Shown piece after piece: positions 1 to 5,801 of a stretch of DNA of 8,514 nucleotides (the first letter of the stretch is position 1; each line of letters begins with the position of its first letter). Under the pieces are notes generated by a model. The model saw only the letters and a program-made list of their open reading frames with translations. It was not told the DNA's origin and ran no database searches. Both the position numbers and the translations under genes were made by a program. The DNA comes from Verrucomicrobia bacterium 12-59-8 (GTDB lineage: Bacteria; Verrucomicrobiota; Verrucomicrobiae; Verrucomicrobiales; Verrucomicrobiaceae): the NCBI GenBank assembly GCA_002279765.1, contig NCCR01000178.1:13837-22350 (forward strand), read 5' to 3'.

Positions 1-65
1 GGATGGGTCTCAGCCGGAAGCACGGAGAGCACAAATTCATAGATGCGACGGGCGGCGGCGAGGGC
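1..65. repeat. Direct repeat B, copy 1 (HEPN 3' end)
   Basis: Matches 794-858 with 64 of 65 bases identical (single difference at 39 versus 832), again at offset 793. It encodes the last residues of the HEPN protein. The left limit is not visible because the window begins here; the repeat may extend further. Confidence 0.9.
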
Positions 66-410
66 CTCTTCAAATTCAGGTCGGGGCGGTTCCCCTGGCA
101 CGTCTTCCATAGGATAGCGGAATCGAGTCGAATAGGGCGTGACGATTTCTGCGTCATCCAGCCGTTGGGTGAATTCAGGCAGATGCTTCGCTGCCAGTTT
201 GATCAAGCGCTCCACATCGTGCGTCTTTTCGACCATGACACCCGCATGGCAAAGACAGGCCTTCACCGCCTTCTCGGCAGCCTGCTGGCAATGATAAATG
301 GCGGCATCCAGCGGATCATTTTCACCAACCGAGAGCTTCTTGGCGGCCTGCAGATCATGCGCGGCTTTGAGCAGCCACTCCTGGACAAGTCTGATTTCAC
401 TCTCCGCCAT
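1..410 (-). CDS. HEPN domain protein, cassette 1 (C-terminal end cut by window edge)
   Basis: The gene runs from ATG at 410 to the left edge with no stop; 136 complete codons are visible. By alignment with the 138-residue paralogue at 787-1203, only about two codons are missing. HEPN domains are all-helical and pair with MNT nucleotidyltransferases as toxin (often an RNase) or as an accessory subunit. Family marks visible are an N-terminal helix (EWLLKAAHDLQAAKKL), YHCQQAAEKAVK at about residues 39-50, KTHDVERL at 62-69 and FRYP at 97-100. Gap-free alignment with the second HEPN shows a near-identical C-terminal tail and a diverged middle. No RX4-6H ribonuclease motif is visible. It overlaps the upstream MNT gene by 14 nt and has a strong GGGAGGGGG ribosome site 9 nt before the ATG, inside the MNT coding sequence. 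Family assignment is firm; toxic activity is inferred. Confidence 0.87.
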   Translation of the reverse strand, partial: MAESEIRLVQEWLLKAAHDLQAAKKLSVGENDPLDAAIYHCQQAAEKAVKACLCHAGVMVEKTHDVERLIKLAAKHLPEFTQRLDDAEIVTPYSTRFRYPMEDVPGEPPRPEFEEALAAARRIYEFVLSVLPAETH

Positions 411-762
411 ACATCAACACCCCCTCCCGTGCGATTTGGTGCGACATGGAAGCGCGGACATCCTTGTAACGATCAAACGATGCTTTGGATTGAAGCAACA
501 CATCCTTGGCCATGTCGATGGACCGCAGGCAACGCCGGGCCTGACGGACGTGCTGAATGGAAGTCGCTTCTGCATCCCTTACCAGTACGAGCAAATCCAG
601 ATCACTGTCCTCCGTCGGCTCTCCCCACGCATACGAACCAAAGAGCCACACCTGCTCCGGCTGAAACTCCGCCACCAGCAAACGCGTGGCCTCCGCAATG
701 ACAGGCTGCGCCTTCTCGCGTAGCGAGGAGGCTGTGAATGCACTGTCTGTGGCGGTGAGCAT
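397..762 (-). CDS. MNT-type nucleotidyltransferase, cassette 1 (MntA-like antitoxin)
   Basis: A 121-residue minimal nucleotidyltransferase. The catalytic GSX10DXD signature is complete: G42-S43, then D54 and D56, with D87 in KDVLL as the likely third acidic residue. In characterised HepT/MntA pairs such proteins use ATP to AMPylate the partner HEPN toxin and so silence it. Here that role is inferred from motif, size and pairing. Residues 1-61 differ from the second MNT (1193-1555) at only five positions, while residues 62-121 are hardly alignable. The ATG at 762 lies 24 bp after the stop of the upstream HEPN gene. No Shine-Dalgarno sequence precedes it; the short spacer is AT-rich. The 3' end overlaps the next HEPN gene by 14 nt, which suggests translational coupling. 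Confidence 0.9.
   Translation of the reverse strand: MLTATDSAFTASSLREKAQPVIAEATRLLVAEFQPEQVWLFGSYAWGEPTEDSDLDLLVLVRDAEATSIQHVRQARRCLRSIDMAKDVLLQSKASFDRYKDVRASMSHQIAREGVLMYGGE
423..428 (-). promoter_or_regulatory. Strong Shine-Dalgarno site for HEPN 1
   Basis: On the minus strand GGGAGG sits here within a longer GGGAGGGGG run (420-428), 9-12 nt before the ATG at 410. It lies inside the 3' end of the MNT coding sequence, so translation of the MNT can influence access to it. Most other starts in the window have no such site. Confidence 0.75.
587..762. repeat. Direct repeat A, copy 1 (MNT 5' half)
   Basis: This block matches 1380-1555 at a constant offset of 793 bp, with 165 of 176 bases identical by my count (mismatches at 604, 637, 643, 695, 721, 736-739, 750 and 759). 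It spans the MNT start codon through the DXD motif. On one side similarity ends exactly at the start codon; on the other it collapses just after the catalytic motif. Confidence 0.92.
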
Positions 763-786
763 GGATAGGTCTGAACGATAATTTAA

Positions 787-1203
787 TTACACTGGATGGG
801 TCTCAGCCGGAAGCACGGAGAGCACAAATTCGTAGATGCGACGGGCGGCGGCGAGGGCGTCATGGGTTTGCTGCGCCGTTGGCATTGGAGCTTCGTCATC
901 CGCAGGGTAACGGAATTCCGTAGCCAGGGGCGTGATCGCATCCGCGATCTGCTGAAGGCGGGAGAATTCGGCATGCTTGGCCGCAGCCAGTTCGACCAGC
1001 TTTCCAACATCATGTGTTTTGGGAATCGCCAGCCCCTCGCTCACCAAATAAGACTTCATCGCCTTCTCCGCAGCTTGTTGGCAATGATAGACAACGGTAT
1101 CGAACAAGTCGCTACGATGGCCTGCGGTGAACTCCGCATTGGCGAGATCATTGCGCGCTCGCGTCAGCCATGCCCGGACGGTTGGATAGAGTTCAACGCC
1201 CAT
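787..1203 (-). CDS. HEPN domain protein, cassette 2 (complete)
   Basis: A complete 138-residue HEPN protein (PF05168 type), the likely partner of the MNT encoded just upstream. Visible features are an N-terminal helix VRAWLTRARNDLANAEF (9-25), YHCQQAAEKAMK (39-50), KTHDVGKL (62-69), FRYP (97-100) and the tail ALAAARRIYEFVLSV (116-130). The tail is almost the same in the first HEPN. No RX4-6H motif of ribonuclease HEPN proteins can be found, so it may use other residues, act as a non-catalytic partner, or be inactive. It overlaps the MNT stop by 11 nt. A strong Shine-Dalgarno site (AAGGGAGG, 7 nt before ATG) decides this start. It could be the toxin of a type VII toxin-antitoxin pair or the accessory subunit of a defence nucleotidyltransferase. 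Confidence 0.9.
   Translation of the reverse strand: MGVELYPTVRAWLTRARNDLANAEFTAGHRSDLFDTVVYHCQQAAEKAMKSYLVSEGLAIPKTHDVGKLVELAAAKHAEFSRLQQIADAITPLATEFRYPADDEAPMPTAQQTHDALAAARRIYEFVLSVLPAETHPV
794..858. repeat. Direct repeat B, copy 2 (HEPN 3' end)
   Basis: Partner of 1-65. The same 793-bp offset as repeat A shows that both pairs belong to one tandemly duplicated cassette with no net insertion or deletion, even though the sequence between them has diverged. Confidence 0.9.
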
Positions 1204-1555
1204 ACAACAACCTCCCTTCGCTAAGAATTTTGAAGGTCAGCGTTGGCTTGAGCGACTTGACGCGATCCACTTCGCCTCGTGTCTTCACGATTACATCCTT
1301 GGGAAGCTCCAACCCGCTCAAGGCTCGATGGGCTTCCTGGGCACGCCCCAGAGAATTTTCATCACTCGATGAAACAATGACGAGCAAATCCAGATCGCTG
1401 TCCTCCGTCGGCTCTCCCCACGCATACGAGCCAAACAGCCACACCTGCTCCGGCTGAAACTCCGCCACCAGCAAACGCGTGGCCTCCTCAATGACAGGCT
1501 GCGCCTTCTCGCGCAGCGAGGAGGCTGTAGCAGCACTGTCTGGGGCGGTGACCAT
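1193..1555 (-). CDS. MNT-type nucleotidyltransferase, cassette 2 (MntA-like antitoxin)
   Basis: A 120-residue nucleotidyltransferase with an intact GSX10DXD active site (G42-S43, D54, D56; probable third acid D87 in KDVIV). Expected role: ATP-dependent modification and neutralisation of the HEPN partner that overlaps its 3' end by 11 nt. The frame stays open upstream to 1705, but that stretch lies inside the nuoF-like gene in another frame and reads as low-quality peptide. The ATG at 1555 starts at the same point as in the paralogue (MVTAPDSA versus MLTATDSA), so I choose it. It begins only 10 bp after the nuoF-like stop, so it is probably on the same transcript. Only a weak TAGG is seen upstream, within the end of the nuoF-like gene. 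The C-terminal half differs strongly from the cassette 1 MNT. Confidence 0.9.
   Translation of the reverse strand: MVTAPDSAATASSLREKAQPVIEEATRLLVAEFQPEQVWLFGSYAWGEPTEDSDLDLLVIVSSSDENSLGRAQEAHRALSGLELPKDVIVKTRGEVDRVKSLKPTLTFKILSEGRLLYGR
1211..1218 (-). promoter_or_regulatory. Strong Shine-Dalgarno site for HEPN 2
   Basis: AAGGGAGG on the minus strand lies 7 nt before the ATG at 1203 and within the end of the MNT gene. Together with the 11-nt gene overlap it supports the start chosen and suggests coupled translation of the pair. Confidence 0.78.
1380..1555. repeat. Direct repeat A, copy 2 (MNT 5' half)
   Basis: Partner of 587-762 in the same orientation, 793 bp away. It encodes residues 1 to about 58 of the cassette 2 MNT. 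Beyond its right end, the nuoF-like stop region has no counterpart in copy 1, so this end of the duplication lies at the MNT start codon. Confidence 0.92.
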
Positions 1556-1565
1556 GGGTGAAAGC

Positions 1566-3230
1566 CTAGCTCTTGAAATACTCCTGCAACTCCGGACCAA
1601 AATGCTCCAGTGCATTCTTGATGGGTAGCGGCACACCGCCACCGAGAGCGCAAAGGCTGGTCTGCTCCATCGTATCGAGCAGGTCGGTGATGAGTTCGCG
1701 GTCAATCTTGTAGCTGCTGTCGGCGCGGGCTTTGGCGATGAGTTCCTTGCCGCGTGTGCTGCCGAGGCGGCAGGGGAAGCACTTGCCGCAGCTTTCGTCA
1801 GCGGTGAACTGGAAGAGGTGCTGGATGTATTCGATCATCGGCATCGACTCGGGGATGCTGACGACGCCGGCGTGGCCTTTCATGAACCCCTCATACTTGA
1901 ACGATTCGAAATCGATCGTGAGTTTGCCCACGTGGCTCATCGGCACGATGCCGCCGAGCGGCCCGCCAATCTGAAGGGCCTTGACCTTCGTTTTGAAGCC
2001 GCCGGCGAGGTCGATCACCGTCTGCAATGGCGTGCCCATGGCGACCTCGTAGATCCCAGGTCTCACGAAATGAGAATCAAGCGAGAGCAGCTTCGGCCCG
2101 GTGGACTTTGGTGTGCCGATTTGTGAGTAACCTTTGCCACCCAGCGTGAGGATGGCGTGGATGTTCGCGAGGGTCTCGACGTTGTTGACGATGGTCGGCT
2201 TGCGGAACAGGCCCTCGATGGTCGGGAACGGCGGGCGTGTGCGCACTTCGGGGCGCTGGCCTTCGAGGCTGGCGAGAAGGGCGGTTTCCTCTCCGCAAAT
2301 GTAGGCACCCGCGCCTTTGATGGACTTCAGCATGAAGTTGAAGCCAGTGCCCAGGATGTTCTGCCCCAGCAGGCCCGCAGCGCGCAGGTCTTCGATGGCT
2401 TCGTTGATGATCGTGACGGACTCGGGATACTCCGCGCGGATGTAAAGGATGCCGTTCTCCGCTCCTGCGAACCAACCGGCGACCATCATGCCGAGCAGGA
2501 CGCTGTGCGGCTGCTTCTCCATGAGGTATTTGTCGATGTAGGCACCGGGATCCCCTTCGTCGGCATTGCAGACGATGTATTTGTCCTTGCCCTCAGCGGC
2601 GCGGCAGGAGGACCATTTGAAGTGCAGGGGGAAACCCGCACCGCCACGACCACGCAGGCCGCTCTCCTTCAGCTCCGCTCCGAGTGCGTCGCGATCACCG
2701 CCTGCGATGAGCTGTTTAAACGGCTCATAATAGGCGTCGATGCCGGGAAACTCAGCGGTGAGTTGTGCGGGCTGGAGATGCGAGACGACGGCGTAGCGAT
2801 CTTCATCGTCCCCCTTTCCCGTCTTCACGAGTTCGCTCAGCGCGTCATCCCTCTGGCCGGAGTAGTTTTTTCCCTGATACTGCAAGGCACCGCCTTCGTG
2901 GCAGCGGCCCAGGCAGCAGATGTGGCCGATCTCTTCGGGTTTGAAATGTGTCTCCAGCGTGTGGTGCAGCTTGTCCTGCGTGCCGGCGCATAGGCAGGCG
3001 CTGCCGTTGCAGACGAAAACCTTCTTCCCCTCGTTCTCCTTTTTCAGGAAGTCATAGAATGACACCGCGCCGAGGGTGATGGCATCCCCAAACAGGTGAT
3101 CCTGCCCCATCTGATGGACGACGTCATTCTTTTCAGCCGTGCCCGCTTTATCAGCGGCATCGACCATGCGCTCAAAGACGTTTTTTTCGACACCTTTGCG
3201 GAAAGAGAGGGCACTGAGATTTTTGGACAT
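1566..3230 (-). CDS. nuoF: NuoE-NuoF fusion: NADH dehydrogenase flavoprotein-type subunit
   Basis: This 554-residue protein belongs to the 51-kDa NADH-binding flavoprotein family (NuoF/HoxF/FdsB), which oxidises NADH through FMN and passes electrons to Fe-S clusters in the cytoplasm. Residues about 60-125 look like the thioredoxin-fold [2Fe-2S] domain of NuoE: C74-x4-C79 and C106-x3-C110. The NuoF core follows, with GLRGRGGAGF (191-200) for NADH/FMN, CNADEGDPGAYIDK (221-234), GAGAYICGEETALLASLEGQ (306-325), and the [4Fe-4S] ligands C481, C484 and C487 (SCGKCFPCR) plus C527. All key motifs are intact. No nuoG, nuoE, formate dehydrogenase or hydrogenase gene lies beside it. It could therefore be the diaphorase of an NAD-linked formate dehydrogenase, a hydrogenase or an accessory complex rather than complex I proper. 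The gap to the upstream nfeD-type gene is 58 bp. No Shine-Dalgarno site is evident. Confidence 0.9.
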   Translation of the reverse strand: MSKNLSALSFRKGVEKNVFERMVDAADKAGTAEKNDVVHQMGQDHLFGDAITLGAVSFYDFLKKENEGKKVFVCNGSACLCAGTQDKLHHTLETHFKPEEIGHICCLGRCHEGGALQYQGKNYSGQRDDALSELVKTGKGDDEDRYAVVSHLQPAQLTAEFPGIDAYYEPFKQLIAGGDRDALGAELKESGLRGRGGAGFPLHFKWSSCRAAEGKDKYIVCNADEGDPGAYIDKYLMEKQPHSVLLGMMVAGWFAGAENGILYIRAEYPESVTIINEAIEDLRAAGLLGQNILGTGFNFMLKSIKGAGAYICGEETALLASLEGQRPEVRTRPPFPTIEGLFRKPTIVNNVETLANIHAILTLGGKGYSQIGTPKSTGPKLLSLDSHFVRPGIYEVAMGTPLQTVIDLAGGFKTKVKALQIGGPLGGIVPMSHVGKLTIDFESFKYEGFMKGHAGVVSIPESMPMIEYIQHLFQFTADESCGKCFPCRLGSTRGKELIAKARADSSYKIDRELITDLLDTMEQTSLCALGGGVPLPIKNALEHFGPELQEYFKS

Positions 3231-3265
3231 GCGGTTGTTGGGGAAGATTAACGATCAAATCCTGC

Positions 3266-3288
3266 GAATGCATTCTCAAAAATTGAGA
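3266..3288. promoter_or_regulatory. Overlapping palindromes between nfeD-type and nuoF-like genes
   Basis: Two perfect inverted repeats overlap by two bases in the 58-bp spacer. GAATGCATTC (3266-3275) is a 10-bp palindrome. TCTCAA-aaa-TTGAGA (3274-3288) is a 6-bp stem with a 3-nt loop that abuts the nfeD-type stop codon. No T-run follows on the minus strand, so an intrinsic terminator is unlikely. The position, 36-58 bp before the nuoF-like ATG, would suit an operator or an mRNA hairpin. The minus-strand TTGAGA could also serve as a -35 element, though I see no well-spaced -10. Confidence 0.35.
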
Positions 3289-5442
3289 TTAAACCGCTTC
3301 GACGATGATCTTTTCGCCCCGGATTTCCCGCACGCGCACGGGAGTGCCGCTTTGCACGTAGTCGCCCTCCGCCATGGCTTCGATCAGCCGTCCGCCGAGG
3401 TCGATGGTGCCGTAGGGGCGCAGGGCGCTGCGGGCGCTGCCGCTGTCACCCACTTGGGCGCGGATGGCGTCCCGCATTGAGGGCGCATCATTCAAGGTGC
3501 CCCCAGCGGAGGTTTGCAGGATGAGAGAACGGAACGGACGCAGGTCGGGCAGCCAGAGGCAGATCAGTGTGATGATCACCGCCGCCCCCGTGACGCCGAG
3601 CGCAAAATTTCGGAAACCGGTGGCATACGCGGTGAGGTTGAAACTTCCCGCGCTGGCACCACTCGGCGGCAGCACTTCCCAGCCGGACATGGCATAGACC
3701 AGGGCCACCATCACGCAGAGGAAGCCCAGAACTCCCGGGATAATCGTCCCCGGTGCCGCAAGCAGTTCCACCCCGATCAAAACGATGCCGAGGACAAACA
3801 CCGCCGAAACGACCATGGTCTCCTGCCCGGCCAGACTCCCGGCCACGTAGTGTCCAAAGAAGAACAGTGCAAAGGCCGCGACCGAGACGAAACCAGGCAG
3901 GCCAAAGCCGGGCGTCTGCATTTCGAGATACCCGCCCGCAAGACCGATGAGGATCAAAATGGCCGCATAGCGCGTGACCCAGATGGCGATCATTTCAAAA
4001 CCGGTGGGCTCGGCGGTGACGACCTCGCCCTTCAGCGATTCGAGCTTTTTGATCTCCTCGATCGATTTGACGATGCCCTTGGCCAGCAGCGGCTTGCCGT
4101 TGATGAGCATCGTCGCCTGCTCGGAGTCCAGCGTGACGATCTCCCCTTTCGGAATGATCACCTGCCCGTTGATGCTGAGTCCGCGGTCCATGTCGATCAT
4201 GCCTTCGATGATGCGGACATCGTGCCCTTTTTCGCGTACGACGGTGCGGGCCATGCCCATGAAGGCGGAGTTGTTCTTCGCACGCTCCGCCTGGGCCAGC
4301 GGGGTGCCATCACCTGACACCGGCGTGGAGGCCCCGATAGCGCTGGCCGGTGCCATATAGATGGTGTCCGTTGCCATCGCGATCATGGCCCCGGCGGATA
4401 TGGCCCGGGTATTCACAAAGGCAAAGCTCCGCGCTTTGAGATTTTGCAGGTCCCGCATCATCAGGCTGATCGTGTCCCAAGCTAAGCCACCGGGTGTGTC
4501 GAGTTCAAAGACTACCGCTTCGGCACCATCGTTGTTGCAGCGGGTGAGCGTGCGCTTCATGAACTCAAACCGTGCGGGCAGGATCAGATCGTCCTGGCCC
4601 ACAGAAATGACGACGACCTTACCGGCATAGCTTTGGCTGTTAGAGAAGGCGGGCGCTTCACTCTTCTCTGGTTTGGATTCCACCTGCGCAGCCGGTTTTG
4701 ATTCCGCCACTTTTTCAAGTCGTTGGTCATACCAAACCCCGTTTAAAGTGATCACCTTCCCCGCCGGAGTGGCGGCTTTCGCCAGCGACTCCACATCGGC
4801 AATGATCGCGCGTGCCAGCAGCGGCTTGCCATCCACGGGTTGCACAGCGGTATCGGCATCCAGCAGGAGCAGTTCCCCTTTTTCCGCCAGCGTGGTTGTG
4901 CCGAGCACCAGGCCTTTGTCACGATCCACAAAGGCATCTGCGATCTCTGGGCGGTGGCCCTTGAGCTTGCAAAGGCTGCGTGCCCCGGCTTTAAGTACTG
5001 CCAGAGACTCCGCGAGCAGCGTGTCCTGCGCCTTCGCCGAGAGCGATTCATCCGCCTGCACCTTCGGTGGAGCCGCACCGATGCGGGAGCCGGGAGCCAT
5101 CCAGATCTCATCACACGCCAGTGCCAGCAGGGCACCACCACCGATGGCGGAGGTGTTCACATAGGCCCGTGTTTTGATCTTCAAGCGGGCGATTTCCTCC
5201 GCCAGCGGCAGCGCCGCCTGGGCGTTGCTCTGGGTGACGTGAATGTCGAGGATCAGACCTGACGCCCCCTGTTTGACAGCTTCATCCATCCACTGCCGCA
5301 GCTCGCGCCAGCGCCGCATGTCCTCGATGTCTGAATCAGTGACACCCACGCGAGCCAGTTGTCCGGTCATGGAAGGTGCGGCGAAACCTGTGGCAGAAAA
5401 AACCGTCAGGCAGGCCAGCAGAAGAAGGCGGAGGATTTGCAT
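3289..5442 (-). CDS. NfeD family membrane-bound serine protease (ClpP class), two protease-like domains
   Basis: A long NfeD1b-type protein, 717 residues from ATG 5442 (an in-frame TTG at 5448 would add two). Order of parts: signal peptide (MQILRLLLLACLTVF... ending GFAA); first SppA/ClpP-like domain (about 30-225); linker rich in Lys, Glu and Pro (240-270); second SppA/ClpP-like domain (about 273-465) with LDTPGG and AISAGAMIA; several membrane helices (about 482-635); soluble OB-fold NfeD domain at the C-terminus (ALRPYGTIDLGGRLIEA). The second domain has the likely Ser349/Lys389 dyad, with spacing close to that reported for archaeal 1510-N. The first domain has Gly101 at the serine position. 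NfeD proteins are thought to act with stomatins in envelope quality control; no stomatin gene is nearby. Gaps are 45 bp from the YeaQ-like gene and 58 bp to the nuoF-like gene. Confidence 0.9.
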   Translation of the reverse strand: MQILRLLLLACLTVFSATGFAAPSMTGQLARVGVTDSDIEDMRRWRELRQWMDEAVKQGASGLILDIHVTQSNAQAALPLAEEIARLKIKTRAYVNTSAIGGGALLALACDEIWMAPGSRIGAAPPKVQADESLSAKAQDTLLAESLAVLKAGARSLCKLKGHRPEIADAFVDRDKGLVLGTTTLAEKGELLLLDADTAVQPVDGKPLLARAIIADVESLAKAATPAGKVITLNGVWYDQRLEKVAESKPAAQVESKPEKSEAPAFSNSQSYAGKVVVISVGQDDLILPARFEFMKRTLTRCNNDGAEAVVFELDTPGGLAWDTISLMMRDLQNLKARSFAFVNTRAISAGAMIAMATDTIYMAPASAIGASTPVSGDGTPLAQAERAKNNSAFMGMARTVVREKGHDVRIIEGMIDMDRGLSINGQVIIPKGEIVTLDSEQATMLINGKPLLAKGIVKSIEEIKKLESLKGEVVTAEPTGFEMIAIWVTRYAAILILIGLAGGYLEMQTPGFGLPGFVSVAAFALFFFGHYVAGSLAGQETMVVSAVFVLGIVLIGVELLAAPGTIIPGVLGFLCVMVALVYAMSGWEVLPPSGASAGSFNLTAYATGFRNFALGVTGAAVIITLICLWLPDLRPFRSLILQTSAGGTLNDAPSMRDAIRAQVGDSGSARSALRPYGTIDLGGRLIEAMAEGDYVQSGTPVRVREIRGEKIIVEAV

Positions 5443-5487
5443 GCTCAAGATTACGAGTATGTCATCCGCATCGCAACCATCACTGCG

Positions 5488-5754
5488 TCAGCCTTTTTTG
5501 CCAAACAGCAGCCGCCAGACGTACATCAGAATCAGTGATCCGCCCACGGCGGTGGCGATGCCATTGATGCTGAATTCGCCAACAACACCCCAGCCGATGA
5601 GGCTGCCAACCTTGCCGCCAATGATGCTGCCGATGATGCCCAGCAGCACCGTGGTGATAGGATTCATGCCCTGCCTGCCGGGCATGATGAGTTTCGCCAG
5701 AATGCCAGCGACGAGTCCGAGCGCCGACCAGATGAGAAGTCCTTGGAGTGACAT
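5488..5754 (-). CDS. GlsB/YeaQ/YmgE family small membrane protein
   Basis: An 88-residue protein of the transglycosylase-associated family (PF04226), typical in length. Three hydrophobic Gly-rich helices are visible: LLIWSALGLVAGILAKLIM (6-24), ITTVLLGIIGSIIGGKVGSLIGW (33-55) and ATAVGGSLILMYVWRLLF (67-84). The short loop PGRQGMNP after helix 1 and the basic tail GKKG are also typical. Members are inner-membrane proteins of unclear function; several are linked to stress or envelope maintenance, and the transglycosylase name is historical. The gene lies 47 bp after the rhodanese gene and 45 bp before the nfeD-type gene on the same strand, so an envelope-related operon is plausible. The ATG at 5754 has no obvious Shine-Dalgarno sequence. 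Confidence 0.88.
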   Translation of the reverse strand: MSLQGLLIWSALGLVAGILAKLIMPGRQGMNPITTVLLGIIGSIIGGKVGSLIGWGVVGEFSINGIATAVGGSLILMYVWRLLFGKKG

Positions 5755-5801
5755 AAGACCGGCATGCTACGGAATCACTCCCCCCACCGTCAATTCCAAT
5801 C

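Noticed and set aside
3..701. 232-codon plus-strand open frame
   Set aside because: It is antisense to the HEPN 1 and MNT 1 genes, which have clear family motifs. The start of the translation is repeated antisense of the second HEPN (MGLSRKHGEHKF appears at both), showing that it is a shadow of the duplication.
1..1555. Insertion sequence or composite transposon carrying the duplicated genes
   Set aside because: The repeats are coding parts of the MNT and HEPN genes in direct orientation. No transposase, terminal inverted repeat or target-site duplication is visible.
1193..1705. Longer form of MNT 2 starting at 1705
   Set aside because: The 50 extra residues overlap the end of the nuoF-like gene in another frame and have no counterpart in the paralogue, whose start aligns with the ATG at 1555.
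2157..2993. 278-codon plus-strand open frame
   Set aside because: Entirely antisense to the conserved core of the nuoF-like gene; it has no recognisable domain. Long antisense frames are common in GC-rich DNA.
3274..3288. Intrinsic terminator for the NfeD-type gene
   Set aside because: The stem is only 6 bp and AT-rich, and no T-run follows on the minus strand, so I list it only as a palindromic element.
3514..4317. 267-codon plus-strand open frame rich in charged residues
   Set aside because: Antisense to the NfeD membrane and protease domains; its composition (many Asp, His, Arg, Gly) is typical of a reverse-complement shadow.
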